Of a stretch of 8,445 nucleotides of DNA, positions 6,208 to 8,445 are shown piece after piece (the stretch's first letter is position 1; every line of letters starts with the position of its first letter). This DNA comes from Treponema sp. (GTDB lineage: Bacteria > Spirochaetota > Spirochaetia > Treponematales > Breznakiellaceae). Both the position numbers and the translations under genes were made by a program. The notes beneath the pieces were generated by a model. It had not been told where the DNA came from and did no database searches. It saw only the letters and a list, made by a program, of their open reading frames with translations. The stretch lies in NCBI GenBank assembly GCA_031263265.1, contig JAISGE010000039.1, forward strand, positions 1-8,445, written 5' to 3'.

Positions 6208-7446
6208 TTGTTTAGGTATATTATTTCTGAAGCGGTGTTTTCTTTTGTGGTGGCCTTTCTTTTTTTCTTTATTATCTTCTTTGTGAATCAATTGCTCCTT
6301 ATGGCCCAGCAAATATTAGCCAAGAGGGTGCCCTTTCAGCAGGTTGCCCTCTTGGTCCTTTATTCCCTTCCTCAGGTCATTGCCTTGTCAGCCCCGTTTG
6401 CATCCCTCGTGGGAACCCTCATGACTATTGGGCGGCTTACCTCGGATAATGAGATCCTGGTGATGCTTTCCTCAGGGCTTTCCTACCGCAACATCTTTAC
6501 CCCGGCTTTGGCGGTGGGTTTGCTTATTTCAATCCTTTCACTTATTGCCAATGACATACTCCTCCCCGCAGGAACCGTGGAATTTTACCGGCTCTACCGG
6601 CGCATCTTAGCGTCAACGCCTGCCCTGGAATTGGGGGCCAATTCAGTGAAGCGTTTCAAGGATACGGTGATCGTTACTGGGGACGTAACCGGTAATTCCA
6701 TTGCGGATGTGTTTATTCTGGATAAGACCAGCGACGGGGAACGGCGGATCATCATGGCAAAAGATGCGGAACTCAAAGATGCGGGAAAAGAAGGCCTAAG
6801 CCTGGATCTCTCTCAAGCCTTTATTCAGTCTTCTAAGGAACTAAGCCGTCAGGACTACGACTATGCGTCAAGCGGGTTTCTGCAGTACTGGGTACCCCAG
6901 GAAGATATGATCCAGGCGGTTTCGACCATCGGGCCTAGTCAGATGAGTTCCAAGGATGTGGGCAATGAAATTAAAACTAAAGAGGTGAATCTGCAAACGC
7001 GGCTGGATGAACGGTATAACAAAGTCCTGATTCAGGCGCTGACGCTGGAAGACAGCCTCCGTAAAGGCCCCCAAAACGAAGCATGGAACCGCCGGGCCAC
7101 GTCCTTTTCCAACATGGTAACCGAGACCCAGGCCGCCGCAGCCCTTAAAAAAGACCGGAGTCTCCATATCTATCGGGTGGAGTATTATAAAAAGTTTTCA
7201 GTCCCCTTTGGCGCCCTGTCCCTGGTGTTCCTGGCCGTTCCGCTGGGACTCTTGGCAAAAAAAAGCGGGCAAGCCGTGGGTTTCATCTTTGGGCTTATCA
7301 TCTCGGTTATCTATTGGACCTTACTATTTGGAGGACAAACCATGGGTTTACGCCTGGGCTATCCTCCGTTCTGGTCTATGTGGCTTCCCAATATCTTAGC
7401 GGTCTCTGTAGGGCTGGGCATGAGTATCTTGAGGATCCGACAATGA
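6208..7446 (+). CDS. lptF: LptF/LptG-family (YjgP/YjgQ) permease, first of two
   Basis: About 412 residues with the LptF/LptG layout: three N-terminal membrane segments (about 8-31, 45-75, 97-120), a large polar domain (about 125-325) that would be the periplasmic jellyroll, and three C-terminal segments (about 330-350, 356-377, 385-408). Characteristic segments are LPQVIALSAPFASLVGTL and LTSDNEILVMLSSGLS after TM2, where the family has its coupling helix, and YYKKFSVPFGALSLVFLAVPLGLLAKKSG at TM4. In Gram-negative bacteria LptF and LptG pair with the LptB ATPase to pull lipopolysaccharide out of the inner membrane. The lipid handled in a spirochete is unknown. No ATG lies near the expected N-terminus; TTG at 6208, 23 bases after dut, is the best start but has no clear ribosome site. 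The assignment to F rather than G rests on order only. Confidence 0.85.
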   Translation: MFRYIISEAVFSFVVAFLFFFIIFFVNQLLLMAQQILAKRVPFQQVALLVLYSLPQVIALSAPFASLVGTLMTIGRLTSDNEILVMLSSGLSYRNIFTPALAVGLLISILSLIANDILLPAGTVEFYRLYRRILASTPALELGANSVKRFKDTVIVTGDVTGNSIADVFILDKTSDGERRIIMAKDAELKDAGKEGLSLDLSQAFIQSSKELSRQDYDYASSGFLQYWVPQEDMIQAVSTIGPSQMSSKDVGNEIKTKEVNLQTRLDERYNKVLIQALTLEDSLRKGPQNEAWNRRATSFSNMVTETQAAAALKKDRSLHIYRVEYYKKFSVPFGALSLVFLAVPLGLLAKKSGQAVGFIFGLIISVIYWTLLFGGQTMGLRLGYPPFWSMWLPNILAVSVGLGMSILRIRQ

Positions 7447-7460
7447 CCGGCCATTGCACC

Positions 7461-7465
7461 AGGAG
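7461..7465 (+). promoter_or_regulatory. Ribosome binding site deciding the start of the second permease
   Basis: AGGAG lies 9 bases before ATG 7475. It decides between this ATG and two alternatives: TTG 7454 in the same frame, which lies upstream of the site, and ATG 7443, which overlaps the previous stop but runs into a stop after 11 codons. Confidence 0.65.
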
Positions 7466-7474
7466 CTGGGGCGG

Positions 7475-8445
7475 ATGATCCTGGATCGGTATTTGATTAA
7501 ACAATTCCTTCCGATTTTTGTAGCAGCCATCTCCATGTTTGTGCTGCTCCTGTCGCTCATCGATCTCTTTGCCAACCTGTGGCGCTACCTCAATTACGAA
7601 GTTCCCTTACAGCAGATTCTCAAGGTGTGCCTCTACTATATACCGAAAAGTTTTTCCTATGCCCTGCCTATCTCCCTGCTCTTTGCTGCGGCCTATACCC
7701 TGGGGGACCTCTATAGCAGGAATGAACTCACCTCTATTTTTTCCTCGGGGATTCCCTTCTGGCGTTTCAGTCTTTCCCTGCTCTGGATTGGTTTGGCCTT
7801 CTCGTTTTTTTCCTTTCTTTTTGAAGATAGGGTGGTAATCCCCACCTTCAAGGTCAAAAACGATCTTTCCCGGGTGCTGCTGCGCCAGTCCAGGACCGAG
7901 AATAATTCCGATATTGTGATCAAGGCAAAAAACGGCAGGCTTATTTATGCGGTGGATTATTACGATGCCCAGGCCCAGATCTTAAACGGCTTGAGCATCA
8001 TCGAACAAGCTGAAACCGGCGCCTTCTTGTCTCTGGTGCGAGCGCCCAGGGCATCCTGGACCGGTACCTATTGGGACCTTTCCAATGCCCTCATCTATAG
8101 CTGGGAGGACGGTTTGTTACGAGCAAAGCCCTTGATCGATACGGATGTATACCAGGAGCATCCTGATACTTTTCGGAGAAACTCCATGCAGGCAGAAGAG
8201 CTTCCTGCCCGGGAAGCGGCTTTGATGGTGGCGGATCTCAAGGCAGCAGGCCTTCCCTTTGTAGATGCCCTGGCAGACTATTATCATCGGTATTCGTTTG
8301 CCTCCGCCTCCTTTTTGGTGATGATCCTGTCTATTTCTATGGGAGGACGGTTTAGAAAGAACATCATGCTCATGAGTCTCATTTCTAGCCTTGGGGTGGC
8401 GGTGATTTTTTACGTGATGGAGATGCTCAGCATGATGATGGCCCG
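7475..8445 (+). CDS. lptG: LptF/LptG-family (YjgP/YjgQ) permease, second of two, cut by right edge
   Basis: 323 codons without a stop to the window end; about 30-60 C-terminal residues are missing judging from the family length. The opening MILDRYLIKQFLPIF resembles the LptG start (xxLDRYIxKxF), followed by TM1 (about 10-30), a second hydrophobic region with YIPKSFSYALPISLLFAAAYTLGDLYSRNELTSIFSSG (about 58-95, the usual coupling segment after TM2), TM3 (about 96-118), a polar domain (about 120-265), and TM4 from about 273 ending in SISMGGRFRKN. TM5 is entered at the window end. It follows the first permease by 28 bases, and the pair would form the membrane dimer of an Lpt-type exporter with an LptB-like ATPase encoded elsewhere. 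There is no frameshift. The name lptG is from position and N-terminal likeness. Confidence 0.83.
   Translation, partial: MILDRYLIKQFLPIFVAAISMFVLLLSLIDLFANLWRYLNYEVPLQQILKVCLYYIPKSFSYALPISLLFAAAYTLGDLYSRNELTSIFSSGIPFWRFSLSLLWIGLAFSFFSFLFEDRVVIPTFKVKNDLSRVLLRQSRTENNSDIVIKAKNGRLIYAVDYYDAQAQILNGLSIIEQAETGAFLSLVRAPRASWTGTYWDLSNALIYSWEDGLLRAKPLIDTDVYQEHPDTFRRNSMQAEELPAREAALMVADLKAAGLPFVDALADYYHRYSFASASFLVMILSISMGGRFRKNIMLMSLISSLGVAVIFYVMEMLSMMMA

Noticed and set aside
7443..7478. ATGA overlap at the lptF stop as start of the next gene
   Set aside because: This frame reaches a stop after 11 codons; the permease frame starts at ATG 7475 behind AGGAG.

Overview
The window looks like chromosomal DNA from a spirochete close to Treponema, possibly a free-living or gut type. 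The basis is the gene order rbfA-truB-ribF-rpsO-pnp-dut followed by two LptF/LptG-type permeases, the protein sequences, and a moderately GC-rich coding style. The genus is inferred from memory of family features and gene order; no search was run.

The window has two contrasting parts. The left part (1 to about 1150) is visibly AT-rich; for example, 481-540 has 13 G+C out of 60. It starts with the first 120 codons of a minus-strand gene cut by the window edge, which is recognisable as an acylneuraminate-type (NeuA-like) cytidylyltransferase. About 800 bases without a convincing gene follow. They hold a 116-bp imperfect palindrome (624-739), a run of 16 G (795-810) and a small hairpin (571-588). 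This looks like the edge of a surface-sugar locus or other accessory DNA.

The right part (1160-8445) is a tightly packed plus-strand cluster of housekeeping genes and is much richer in G+C; for example, 4741-4800 has 38 of 60. In order it encodes RbfA (ribosome maturation), TruB (tRNA pseudouridine 55), RibF (flavin cofactor synthesis, with an apparently degenerate kinase half), ribosomal protein S15, polynucleotide phosphorylase, dUTPase, an LptF-type permease and an LptG-type permease cut by the right edge. Genes overlap or sit a few to some forty bases apart with no strong terminator between them, so they are probably co-transcribed and translationally coupled. The first six deal with translation, RNA turnover, cofactor supply and nucleotide hygiene. 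The last two would form the membrane part of a glycolipid exporter of the Lpt type.

In many bacteria infB lies directly upstream of rbfA. Here it is absent, and AT-rich DNA takes its place. That junction, with its palindrome and G tract, is the most unusual part of the window. I saw no tRNA, rRNA, CRISPR array, intact insertion sequence or clear novel defence or mobile system.
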